From the NCBI GenBank assembly GCA_022701365.1, contig JAKUHH010000303.1, positions 468,265 to 532,264 of the forward strand: a stretch of 64,000 bases of DNA. The letters are read 5' to 3'. Below are positions 44,295-55,922 of the stretch, piece by piece. Both the position numbers and the translations under genes were made by a program. Source of the stretch: Mycocentrospora acerina. Lineage: Eukaryota; Ascomycota; Dothideomycetes; Pleosporales. The notes under the pieces are model-generated. The model had not been told where the DNA came from and made no database searches. It saw only the letters and a list, made by a program, of their open reading frames with translations. Positions within the stretch are counted from its first letter, which is position 1; each line of letters begins with the position of its first letter.

Positions 44295-47200
44295 GCTGAT
44301 GGACTTGGAAGAGGAGATGTAACTTGTAAAAATGCTTCCGAGACTCCAAGGCTGAAGGATATGTCAATGATTTATGGGGAGATGCTAAGCCATATAAAGT
44401 TGGAACACTGCTCGGATATTGGGCTGATGTTGGCTGAAACCTAAAGAATCTTTCAGGGACGAATTGTGACGCAGAGGTATCAGGCAGAATATATACAAAT
44501 CGAAAGATGGTGTATGAGCCCAATCACACAGTACCCCTGGAGGTTTTGGAAAGGCGTCCAGCCACGGTCGTCTAAGTTTAAGGTGATGAGAGCTCAGCCT
44601 CAGTCCATTGTGGGGAAATGGATAGCCGGTTAAGGAATCATAAAACGCCATTTCCGCCTCATCGCATAGCTAGTTCACTTGAGAGATCGGTACATTTGAA
44701 CCAACGAGAGAGAAATCATCAGAAAAGAGTGGCCGATATGAAATGAGAAAACCAAGGCCTGGATGCCTGAAAAATGGTGGCGGCCCAGACGTATGAGCAA
44801 AGAGTTTAGGCGCGCAGTAAACATACCACGATACATTGCAAGACCAGCAAGTACACTCTGCAAAGTGAGTGCAAGCCACGTCTGCATGCATTTTCCGAAT
44901 AAATCTGCGCCGTCGAAAACACAATCAGCTCGTGTAACTGTGAGCACGGATTGGCTGGTCTTGTGACATGCTGTACTGTACACGGCTCTACGCTGGCGGT
45001 GAATCAGAACCGAGAAAACAAACAAGTGCTGGCGAATCGTAAGCGTCGAGCTCGGTCTGCAAGAGCTAAGGGAAATGAAATGAGTGAGAGAAAACGAGGG
45101 CTGTGCAACCCGCCTTGCACCATCCAAAGCCCTTTTGCGAATCTGCCTAACCTAAGCCCTATAAGACTTGGGTCTTAAAATAAAGTTAACAGCCTGTAAG
45201 CCTTTTGGTCATGCAGTAACAACAGATCAACGAAGCGACGGGTCCCGCAGTGGGGCGTCGTACCTTTCCCACGAGGTAGGCAAATCAAATGCTATTGGGT
45301 CATATTCCGGTGACTCTGCGTTTAAAAAGATCGCAACGCGTTCGCGCTTGAGAGGACAATGAGTTGCTGGACCAGGTACGAACGCCAGCAGTCGTGGTGT
45401 TGAGGTAGACGACGATCGCAAGCTGTTGCTATTAATATCCCACACGTGATGCCCAAAGGGTCTCCACTCTCATCCTGCAGGAACTCACACATCCACTGGG
45501 AAGCATAACAAGCAACTGCTATCTACTCAAGATTCTGATTTGTGCGTGATACGTCAAAAACAACCCAAATCACGCTGATCACCTTTCCGGCTCAACTAAT
45601 CCCGTTTATCAGCCAAATCAGACCTTTAGTCATGTCACCTCTTATCCACTTTCAACCCCTCCAGTCTAGTCCATTATCCTATAATCGTAAATTCTATCAT
45701 CAAAACATCGCACCGCGCATTCAAATTCCATCCTCATCGCATTCGTCATGAACAGCTTGATCCATTTGGGATAAACGCGCTGCATCTCTTCCCCCCAAAA
45801 AAAAGAAACTCCATCAAACGCATCCACTCGTAAAATCCTAAACGGTCCCAGTGAATATCGTCAAAATCCCGTTCTGCACTCTCGTCTTCGCTAATCTAAG
45901 AGGCTTCCACGAGGGTAATTTCGTCGTATGTATGAATATGTGGGGACCTTGGCACCTGACACATGTATCATAGCGGTGAAGTGTGCAACTATTCCTAATT
46001 GATAACGCGAGTCAATTCACCGTCGCTAAATATACATACAAGAACAATTCGGGTGTCGAGATTGTGGAAGTGGAATAATAAAGAATCGTTCGTCTGTGCC
46101 TGAAAGGACCTCGGCGAGAGAGACTAGGAGTTTCGAGTCCAGGTTCATGGTTTTAGTAGTCTATTCGTGATCATATTCGTTTTTTTCTTCTTCACCAGAG
46201 TCGGATTGGTCAATACTCTAAGAAGATAGTTCTCAGTGTTCGGATGGAAGCGCATGCCGAGCCACTCGCGGCGAGACGTCAAAGAAACTTGTGAGACGTT
46301 GCGGGTGAAATGGTCGCTGAGAAATATAACTGGTGAGACTCAACCACATCAAGGGTGTGAAGATTAGATACTATGTATGGTATGGTCTGGGGTCAAATAA
46401 AAAATTTCTGGGTAGTCTTCTGGTAGGTATTGAAGATTTTTTGAAGTGCATTTTAAACAAATGTGGTAAATAGGCAGCCGTTTTTCGTACTGTCAACTCT
46501 TTGTTCAGTCAGCCGACCTCATGCCGCTCTCTCCTCAGGGGGTTTCGTGATGCAAATTCTTGTATCGCATACTTGAGGTTCGAACCTTTTGTTCAAATTA
46601 ACTTCATGTGTGATTACCGATGGAAGGAATATTTGGTTGTAAATGACTGATGACTTCAATTGTAGCAGCTTCGCTCAGAGCCCAAGTATGAGATATTTTT
46701 AGCTACAAAGAAGTTGGTGTTGTGTAAATGAAGTAAGCTGAGGCATAATTACTTTATGGGGTGATCAAGCTATTAAATATTTATGATGATATTGATTTGG
46801 CCTATGTATCATATGGTAAGGCGAAGAAGAGAAATCTATCAGTGATGATGGCAGTTGGAAAGGGAAGAGAATCTACGTCTTAAGAGAAGATTTGTTAAGG
46901 TACACAATAAAGAGCATTCTTCAGTGAAGTACAAGGCATTATTAATCGCTAATTGCCAAACACATCTCAACAAGACGATCTGATTCTGTATTCCTAGTTG
47001 GGTAGTCAGAAGATTGCCTTGTCACCCCTTTAACAAGTAGCTTTAACCCTGGAAGACTTGAGTACTCTATTCAATTGAATAAACCCAGTTCCTCTGGTGG
47101 ATCAGTGATAAAGAGCAAGGTCTTTCCACTAAAAACAACAAGTATGTATTTTTTTGGACTCTCTATGATTTTCAACTACACGTACCTTGACAACCAATAT

Positions 47201-48307
47201 TTTACCTTCCCTTTATTTTCCCAAAGCCATTTATCTATCCGGCAACGACTTCCAGCCTTTAACGCAAAGAAGCCATATTATCTCTGTAAGAATTCCCTCT
47301 TTAAATTTTTCAAAATTTGTCCACAAGTACTTGAAAGCACGGCACACAGCGTTTCCCCCGTCTTTAACACGGACAATCCGACACACACAAAAAATTCATC
47401 CGCATGCGTCCTTTAACGCAAAAGCGTCTACGTGTTCAACAATGGAGAGAACTCAGCGACTGATGAATTTGAAAAAAAATTGTGAAGAATATTACTCATT
47501 TACTGACATGGTTTATCAATAAATATCACTCCTCAGTATTCGTCCCGCATACGTCTTCACAGCTACAGGCACAGTACATTATTTATCAATCTATAATCAC
47601 ATCGTAATGTATCGTCTATACCGATGTTTTGTATAGGTGGTTGCAATAAAATTCAATGTATATGCTTTTAGTTCTGCATTCATTCCACTTTTGGGGGTTA
47701 AAAAAAAAACTACGCTTCGGCTTCAAAGGAAATTCTGTGTAGGTCTTTCTATCTTTTCATTTTTTTTTGTAAATTTCCTCCCCTGAGTAGTTCGATCCAT
47801 CTTCTTTGTTTTTATTCCTCACCTGCATTTTTTTGTGCTGTTCGTGACGTGGGTTCGTGGAGTCTTTTGTGTTTTGGGTTTATATTGCATCATTTTTTCT
47901 TGTGATATTTGTAAAGGCGTGAGGTGGCTAGGTAGGTAGACAAGTACGAGCAAGCTGTACGTAGTCGTTTCCAAGCACAAGCAGAAAAAAAGGGGGAGGG
48001 GGTTTGAAGTGACGCGTGAATGTAATATTTGCATCAGGACAACAGCCTGTATAGCTATATATGTAATTTTTTTTTAAAACGCAAAAGACCATCCACCTTA
48101 TTCGGCGTGAAAACACATCAAAGTAATAGGAAAAAAGAAAGACTTTAGACATGACTGTGATGCTGAGAAAACGCCGACCCATGCGTATTTGACTATATGA
48201 CAAACGAAAATGTTGGAAACACGAGGAAACGCGACGGCCCAGACTCGGGAGAACCCAAATACATTCTACAAAAAGTGCGCAGTCTGGATACCACGATTTC
48301 TATTTGC
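44295..48307. other. 4.0-kb gene-free stretch, AT-rich in its right half
   Basis: No supported gene. 44300-45500 has several overlapping frames under 150 residues without motifs. From about 45,500 to 48,200 the sequence becomes clearly AT-rich with many poly-A and poly-T runs and almost no open frames over 100 codons. A perfect palindrome, AGGTTCGAACCT, lies at 46576-46587. No transposon ends, tRNA or coding relics were recognised. The right edge contains GLE1 3' sequence. Confidence 0.5.
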
Positions 48308-50032
48308 TCAGTCAAGGAAGATGTTATCCTTTTTCCATCCAATGGGCAAGACGCTGACTGTACCCGCGGCGTCCTTGCAGCGGTCTGGGGCGCGAGCAGG
48401 GAGATCGATAGTTGCACGACGCAACACACCTCGAGCCTGTACTCCGTAGAACTGGATAAACTTTTTGTAGTAGTCTCGAATCAGGCCGCCGAGAAGGGCA
48501 AAGTGTCCCGGCCAGAGGTCCTCAGAACGTGTGTTGCAGATGGAGACAATGGCGCGCCAGTATTCGGAGATGGGTACGGCAGGGGCCTTGGCGGCAAAGG
48601 AGCGCAGGGACAACGACGCGTAGCCGGCTCCCAGACCGCGCATGCGTTGACTGTAATTTTCCGTTGTCGCAGGGGATTTGTCAATAGGCATCCAGCCTAG
48701 TCGGATGCGGCCTTCAGCAGTGTCCATGGTGCCTCGGACTCCAAAGAGAATGGGGCAGATGCGGTGAAACTTGGCCAGGATGATGTCGGTCAAGGGAAGA
48801 CCTCTCCACATGTAGCGCTGGTCGCCGAGTAAGCTGGCGGCTATCAGGCCGATTTCCTGAATGATGCGGCCATCCTCGTTTGCCGCCTCCTTTTCGAATT
48901 GTTTCAGAGCCGATTTCTCAAAGCAGATCCAGACGTAGAGCAAAAAGGCAGGATATTGCGCCTCTGCCTCGTTCGCGAGAGGGGGGATTTCGTGGGAAAC
49001 CATAAACTGTCGAATGTCGATCATGGGCCCTGGAGTCTCCAAAGCCACGCTGAAGCACTCTTCTCGTAGCCTCTTGATGGCTGCAACACTGTCTTTCCTA
49101 TCGGTGGTGATTTGACCCAGACGCAGGCGAATGTTTCGTCGCGCGTTGCCAACCGCCTCTTTGAGTGGCTGGCCTTTTTGCTTGTGTTTGTCCTGGAATG
49201 ACACGCGAAACTCTTTCATGCGGGCGTGCAATTCGAGGTATTTGGCGTGAATTACGTCGAGGCCAGCTGCCGAGGCTTGCGTATTTGTTGATAGTGCCGG
49301 TGCGGCTGCTGGCGTGGGTATGGCTGCAGGAGCGGGCTGCGTTAGTTGCTGTTGGCGCTGTTGTTGTTGCTGTTGCTGTTGCTGAATGGCCTGCTGGGCC
49401 TGGGCCTGCTCTGCAGCAGCAGCAGTCTCTCTAGCCTTGCGATCCGCTTCTTCTCTCTCTCTCTTCTGCCTTGTGGCGGCGGCTTCTTGGTCCTTCTGCG
49501 CCCTGAGACGTGCCTCTACCTCGTCTAGCTGCCGCTGGTGCTCGGCAGCCTGACGCGCAGCCTCTTCTTCGCGCTGCTTGATTTCGAGCTGCTCTCTGCG
49601 CACCTGGGCCTCGTGCTGGGCCTTTTCCCACTGCAGGCGATCAACTTCCTTTTGCTGTGCCTCGGTCTGTCGGAGCCTTGCCTGCTCCTCCTCCAGTGCT
49701 ATGCGCTGCAGCTCTAGCTCGGCGCCTCTCAGCACCCTCTGATGTTCCTCGGCAGCTCGGGCGAGCTGTTCTTCGTGGACCTTGGCACGCTCGGCGGCAG
49801 CCTGGTCGAGGCGTGCGTTGAAGTCGCGGTCGGAGATGCTGAGGCGCAGGTTGAACTCGAGTGCCAGCTGCCGCGAAGGGCTGTCGTAGGGATCCTGGAT
49901 GAGCGAGCCTCGCGGCGAGCGGAGGACATGTCTGGTGGGCGATTGGCGCGATGGCGAGCTGCCGGCGAAGCTGGAGCTGAACGAGGTGCTGGTGTGCATG
50001 CTGGCGGAGGAGGTGCCCGAGCGGGCGGGCAT
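48308..50032 (-). CDS. GLE1: mRNA export factor Gle1
   Basis: A 574-residue single-exon minus-strand gene. Gle1 sits at the cytoplasmic face of the nuclear pore, where with inositol hexakisphosphate it activates the DEAD-box ATPase Dbp5 to release exported mRNA; it also acts in translation. Residues 1-70 are Ser/Arg-rich. About 70-213 form a long Glu/Arg/Ala/Gln coiled coil (EEEQARLRQTEAQQKE, EEEAARQAAEHQRQ). A polyQ run follows at about 214-226 and a Pro/Ala linker. The all-helical GLE1 domain covers about 265-560, with the family blocks YPAFLLYVWICFEKSALKQFE, GRIRLGWMPID, RMRGLGAGYASLSLR and FALLGGLIRDYYKKFIQFYG. The start MPARSGTSS is the first ATG. Divergent from SSD1. Confidence 0.93.
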   Translation of the reverse strand: MPARSGTSSASMHTSTSFSSSFAGSSPSRQSPTRHVLRSPRGSLIQDPYDSPSRQLALEFNLRLSISDRDFNARLDQAAAERAKVHEEQLARAAEEHQRVLRGAELELQRIALEEEQARLRQTEAQQKEVDRLQWEKAQHEAQVRREQLEIKQREEEAARQAAEHQRQLDEVEARLRAQKDQEAAATRQKREREEADRKARETAAAAEQAQAQQAIQQQQQQQQQRQQQLTQPAPAAIPTPAAAPALSTNTQASAAGLDVIHAKYLELHARMKEFRVSFQDKHKQKGQPLKEAVGNARRNIRLRLGQITTDRKDSVAAIKRLREECFSVALETPGPMIDIRQFMVSHEIPPLANEAEAQYPAFLLYVWICFEKSALKQFEKEAANEDGRIIQEIGLIAASLLGDQRYMWRGLPLTDIILAKFHRICPILFGVRGTMDTAEGRIRLGWMPIDKSPATTENYSQRMRGLGAGYASLSLRSFAAKAPAVPISEYWRAIVSICNTRSEDLWPGHFALLGGLIRDYYKKFIQFYGVQARGVLRRATIDLPARAPDRCKDAAGTVSVLPIGWKKDNIFLD

Positions 50033-51637
50033 TGTTTGGTGCTAGGGGGAGAGGAATGGACAAACGAGCAAAAAGACGTGGTTGGAGAGACAAATCGCCC
50101 AAGTGGGCCAAGCGCTCGAGCGCGTCACGCTAACGGCTGACCTAAGGACATTCACTCCGCGCGCTGCTCCGCGTTGCGCCCGCACGCCAGCCACACATGG
50201 CAGGGCAAGGCAAGGCATGGCCTCCCACGGGCAGCATTGCCGGGCTGGGGAGGCTCTGGCAGAGGGGTCCGATGCAGCGTGCCAGAGGGCAGCAGATGGA
50301 ACCAGGCGGCGCGGCGCCAGCGTGGTGAGACTGCTTGCGTGCATTCGCCAATCTGAGCTCCCTCTATTGAGTTTGCGGCACCGTCCTTGCGGTGCGTGGG
50401 CTGCGGCCTCTGGATCAGCAGCCAGGCCCTAGCTGCAGCCGCACCCTGGGTGGGTGTGCGTGCGTGTCTTGTTCGACCAGGCGCCACATCCACGTCTTGC
50501 ACGCTTCTCACGTACGCCGCCCACGTACGTGCAGAGAGGATCACGGCGAGCTACCCAGAACACGCCGGCTAGCCCCCAGGATACGGAAAACCCATCGCAG
50601 CACGGCCAGCATCACGCGGCCGGCCCAACGCGCGGTGCACGGCAGCCAATCCCACAGCGGGCTCGCGCACAACACCACGTCGATTTCTCGAGTGCGTGCT
50701 GGGCGACTTGGGTGCGTGCAGGCAGGCGGGCTAGGCGGTGGTGTGAAACGCAGAAACCAAAACGTGGTGCTTCACAACACGGCCTGCTGAGACGAAGGCA
50801 CCGCTGGCCGTGGCCGTGGCCGTGGCCTCTGCCCGCCGCTTGCAGCTATATAGACGCGCCCCCAATCATCCCTCTCGGGCAATGCCTGCCTGCTTTCTTT
50901 TTCCCCAACCCATTGCTCGTGCTCTCCCGCAGTGACGTACGTTGCGAGCAGCACTCGTTTTCGGAACAGCCGAGAAGCTAGCTGGGGTCCTTTCCCTCCC
51001 TCCCTCACCTCTCACGCGCAGCTCTGGCCTCCCTCCTCACAACCCTCCTTCTCCCGCGCCCGATCGCTCCCTCCTTCGCCGCACTCTCTCCGTCCGCTTT
51101 AGTCGTTTCTGCCAGCCAACAGCCCGCCCCGAGGGAAACCGCGCTCTTTGCTAGCTATCATATCGCCCGCCGCCCCTGCATCTCCGATCCTTATCCTCTA
51201 GCACCAGGCCCAGAACTTTGTCCCCCAAACACACCCGCCTGCCCACTGCCCGGCAGACCCCACGCGTTCCTCAGCATCCCGTCCTGAGAACATAGTCATC
51301 ACTGCACCCATTGCCCCGCCCGCCGCTCTCCAGCAGTGTAAGTGCCCCCTCTGCCAGCTGCCCCCGGCGCTGCCACAACACGGAGCAAGTCCCGCACCGT
51401 CGACGCGGCGCCACGCCCGCTCCGCACGCCCTTGCCTTGCTCCTGCCAACGACGCCATCGCCTGTGCCATGGCCCAATGTCGCTCTCCGACTAACGACGC
51501 GCAGATACTACACACAGCACCCTTGCTCGGCCAACTCGTGTCCTCAGCGGCCTCGACTGGTTCGACCGTCACTCCGGCGAACACCACACCCCCCCCTTGC
51601 AGGCAGGCCTTGAACCAACACCACCACACCATTTACA
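50033..51637. promoter_or_regulatory. GLE1-SSD1 divergent region and SSD1 leader
   Basis: 1.6 kb of GC-rich sequence between the divergent starts. It includes a TATATAG at 50847-50853 on the plus strand and long C/T-rich stretches at 50990-51200, typical of SSD1-side transcription starts. Frames of 100-175 residues cross it but are composition artefacts without domains. It holds the proposed 5'-UTR intron at 51338-51504. Confidence 0.5.
51338..51504 (+). promoter_or_regulatory. Probable 5'-UTR intron of SSD1
   Basis: A consensus donor GTAAGT at 51338 pairs with a branch point CTAAC at 51491-51495 and acceptor GCAG ending at 51504, giving a 167-nt intron ahead of the coding start. Its removal deletes the ATG at 51469, which would otherwise open an 89-codon uORF overlapping the SSD1 start in another frame. 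No further ATG remains between 51505 and 51638. Confidence 0.5.
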
Positions 51638-54600
51638 ATGGAGCAACAGCAGCAGCAACAGCAGCAGCAAGGCCAGCAGGGTCCCATGGGCCCCGCCGGC
51701 CGCCGCCTGCACATTGCTCACCGACGCAGCCCCTCTGAGCTGACTCCGCTGATGAGTACGTGGCCCTGCGTCTCCCATCTCATCTCACGCATCTGCTGAC
51801 ACTCATTGTACAGTGGAACAACTCGCCATTGCACAGCAGATTGAGGTTTTACAGCAGCAGCAGCAGCAGATTGCTGCCACACATCAGCAGTATGTCAACA
51901 TGGGCATGATCCAGCCACAGCAGGCCCTTGGCAACTTCCAAATGCAGGGACAGCTTCCCAATGTTTCGCCCCAGGTAAACAACTACCAGTTCCCCCAGCA
52001 GATGCCACAGCAGCACCTCGGCGTGCCCATGAACGCCTCAGCCCAGCAGGGTGCCCACCGCCGCAACCAGTCCGCCCTCCCCAACGTCGGTATGGGTCCT
52101 CCCCCAGCTCCGTCCTCGGGCGCGTCCGGCTTCGGCGATTTTGGTGCACAGCAGCAGGGCAGAGAGAACGTGAACCCCCGCGGCCGAGGCGGCGGCAGTG
52201 CTGGCTCGGGACACACTCGACGACACTCTTTGGCTCTCGCCGACGCCAAGAAGGCGGCCGACGCGGCAGAACAGAAGAGAAAGACTTCTGGCTTCCAGTT
52301 CCCCCTTCCTTCGGCTGGCGGCAGCTCCAACCGTGACGCAAGCCCTAGCGGGGCTAGCACCACCCCGTCCAACGACTCCACAGCAGCTGCTCGTGGCGGA
52401 CGTGGTGCACATGGTCGCAGCCAGAGCATGGCTGTTGGCCGTGGCGGCGGAAACGCCGGCCGCGGCGGACCAGCCTTCTCCTTCCCAGCAGCGCCTGCTG
52501 AACCGAGCACCCAGGGCAACCAGTCCGACTTCCAACGTCGTGGCAGCCAGGGTCACGGCAGGTCTGCATCGACTGCATCGCGCAACTTCGACGGCAACTG
52601 GAGGCAGCCCCAGAACAACAGCCAACAGCAGTCCACTCCGGACAACCAAACCCAGAACATGGGCAACTTCAACATGAACCAAACCGCCAATGCCGCTCCT
52701 TTCCAACCTGGACACCGAACTCGCGGTTCCGTCAACCAGTCTGTTGGTGCTCTTGGCAATTTCCAATACCAGGCCCAGCCTCAGCTGGGCATGCTTCCCC
52801 AGCAACAGCTTCTTTTGCAACAGCAAATGTTTGGTAACCAGGGTCTCAATCCTCTCCAGATTGCTCATCTCCAGGCCCTCCAGGCGGCTCAGATGAACGG
52901 TGGAGGCATGGGAGGCCTTGGTTCTAGCCAACACGCCCAAGGTCAGATGGGCATGCAGCAACAGCAGCAGCAACAACAACGCAAAACTTTATTCACTCCT
53001 TACCTCCCCCAGGCTACCTTGCCTGCTCTTCTCAGCGACGGTCAGCTGGTTGCCGGTATCCTCCGTGTCAACAAAAAGAACCGAAGCGATGCTTACGTTA
53101 CCACAACCGATTTAGATGCTGACATCTTCATCTGTGGCAGCAAAGACAGGAATCGTGCCCTCGAGGGTGATTTGGTGGCGATTGAGCTTCTTGACGTGGA
53201 CGAGGTGTGGGGTCAGAAGCGCGAGAAGGAAGAGAAGAAGAAGAGGAAGGACAATGCCGATCCTCGCGGTGGTAGCATCGCCGTGAATGATGCCACCACT
53301 CAGCCTGAGACTTCTGAGGGTGGTATTCGACGACGTGGCAGTCTGCGCCAACGTCCTACACAGAAGAAGAATGACGATGTCGAGGTTGAGGGACAGAGCT
53401 TGCTCTTGATGGAAGAGGAAGAGATCAACGACGAACTGAAGCCTTTGTATGCCGGCCATGTCGTTGCTGTTATCGAGCGTGTTGCTGGACAGATGTTCTC
53501 TGGGTAAGCCACGTAACCCTGACTTTTTTTTTGCTACAAACATGGCTAATTATAATTTTAGTTCTCTCGGACTTCTACGTCCTAGCAGCCAAGCCACCAA
53601 GGAGAAGCAGGAGGCTGAGCGTCAGGCGCGCGAGGGTAATACTGGCCGTCCCCAGCCAGAACGCCAGGACAAGCCGAAGATTGTCTGGTTCAAGCCAACC
53701 GACAAGCGCGTGCCCTTGATCGCTATCCCCACCGAACAAGCACCGCGAGACTTCGTTGAGAAGCACCAAGATTATGCCGACCGCATCTTTGTGGCATGCA
53801 TCAAGCGATGGCCCATCACCTCGCTGCATCCATTCGGAACTCTTGTCGAGCAGCTCGGAGTAATGGGTGACCTTAAGGTGGAAACCGATGCCCTCCTTCG
53901 CGACAACAACTTCGGTCCAGATGATTTCTCTGATGCAGTCATCAAGAACGTTGGTTTTGAGGACTGGTCTGTTGCGAACGATGGCGAATCGGTGTTTGAG
54001 AACCGTCGCGACTTCCGTGACGAGGAAACTTTTACAATCGACCCCAACGGTAGCAAGGAACTTGACGATGCAATTCATTTCAAGTACCTTGAAGACGGCC
54101 GCGTCGAGATTGGTATTCACGTTGCTGATGTCGCTCACTTCATCAAGGCGAACTCGCTTGTGGATCGCGAAGCCAAGAAGCGCGGAACTGCGGTCTACCT
54201 CATGAACCGTACAGTCAACATGCTTCCCCCTCGTCTTTCCAACGACATTTGCTGCCTCAACCCAGGAGAGGAACGCTACACTGTCAGTGTGGTATTCAAA
54301 GTCGATCCCAAGTCGGGTCAGGTCTTCGAAGACGAGACTTGGATCGGCAAGGCTGTGATCAAGAGCTCTGGCATGTTGCAGTATGACGAAGTTGACTCCG
54401 TTATCAACGGACGTGACACCGAAGTCACTGCAGCCCGTGCCAAGGACATCAAGACGCTCCACTACATCTCCCAGAAGTTCCGCGAGGCACGCTTTGGCAA
54501 CCGTACTACTGACATTCAGCCTCTGCGACTCATGCATCAATTGGATGATGAAAACGTTCCTGTTGAGCAGAATATTTTCGACTCATCCCCAGCCCACGAG

Positions 54601-55922
54601 TGCATCGAGGAGCTCAGCCACCTTGCCAACGCTTTTGTTGCAAAGAAGATTGCTGCTGGCCTGCCTGAGAAGGCTCTGCTACGTCGTCAAGCCCCTCCCA
54701 ACCCTCGTCGTTTGGTTACGATTGCTGAACGTATGAGCGCCATTGGTTACTCAATTGACACCACTAGCAGTGGAACGCTACAAAACAGCCTGTTCCAAGT
54801 TGAGGACAGCGACATCCGAAAGGGTATGGAGACGCTGGTGATCAAGTCCATGCCTCGCGCAAAGTACTTTGTTGCGAGCAAGTTGGGTGAAGACCAATAC
54901 CCCCACTACGCTTTGAACCTTCCGGTTTACACTCACTTTACCAACCCATCTCGACGATATGCAGATATCGTTGTGCATCGTCAGTTGGAGGCAGTCTTGT
55001 CCAACGGTGCCATTGAGTTCACCGAAGACATTGAGGTCCTGGCTAAGACTGCAGAGATGTGCAACACCAAGAAGGACTCTGCGCATGCCGCTCAGGAGCA
55101 GAGCGTGCACATTGAGGCATGCCGCAAGATGGACAAGGTTCGACAAGAACAGGGAGGCGACTTGATCAGCGAGGGTATTGTGCTTTGCGTGTATGAGTCG
55201 GCTTTTGATGTCCTCATTCCCGAGTGGGGCTTTGAGAAGCGTGTGCACTGCGACCAGCTTCCTCTGAAGAAGGCCGAGTTTGACAAGAACAGCCGTCTCC
55301 TTGAGCTATACTGGGAGAAGGGTGTGCCCTCGTCTGCCTACGTTCCCGAGGACGAGAGGCCGAAGCACGGCTCAGTCCGAGCTGCAAACGCCGCTGCTGC
55401 TGCGCGTGACGCTGAGGCAGCCAAGCAACGTGCAAAGGAACAGGAAGAGGCCCAGCGCAGACAGATGGACACTGCGACGATATCGACTGCTGACGCCGAT
55501 GCGTTGTTCGATGACGATGATGACGACTCGAATGACCTTAACTCGGCGATGGCAGGTGTCTCCCTTAACCCTACTAGTGGTGATCGTCCCACTCAGAGCA
55601 TGCCTCCTTCGCCCACGCGAGGCGGTCCTTCCGGGCAGGCTCCTCCCCGTGTCAACTCTGACTCGAAGATTGTACAGAGCGCGGCTTCCGGAGCTAAGCT
55701 CACGAACAAGGAGAAGTACCTTGAATGGTTCACTCTCCGTGAGGAGAACGGCAACTACATCCAGGATGTACGCGAGATGATGCGTGTTCCAGTCATCCTT
55801 AAGACGGACTTGACAAAGAGCCCTCCGTAAGTTGATGCCGTTCCTACAGTATTTCTTGAATGACTACTAACATGTCTTGCAGTTGCTTGACCATCCGATC
55901 CCTGAATCCGTATGCTCTTTGA
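51638..55922 (+). CDS. SSD1: RNA-binding translational regulator Ssd1
   Basis: Four coding exons (51638-51755, 51814-53503, 53562-55826, 55883-55922; introns 58, 58 and 56 nt) give 1,370 residues. Ssd1 binds mRNAs for cell-wall proteins and represses their translation under control of the NDR kinase Cbk1/COT1. The N-terminal 400 residues are Gln/Asn/Gly-rich with repeated H-x-R-x-x-S sites. A cold-shock-type domain begins near 430 (LPALLSDGQLVAGILRVNKKN). The RNB (RNase II/Dis3L2-like) domain follows in exon 3 (FTIDPNGSKELDDA, HVADVAHFIKANS). The last exon gives CLTIRSLNPYAL, the conserved Ssd1 C-terminus. In the acidic motif, position 769 is Glu where active nucleases have Asp, in keeping with its known pseudonuclease nature. 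All three junctions keep frame. The identity is firm. Confidence 0.95.

Noticed and set aside
46576..46587. Palindrome AGGTTCGAACCT resembling a tRNA B box
   Set aside because: No matching A box, anticodon stem or acceptor stem at tRNA distance could be paired.
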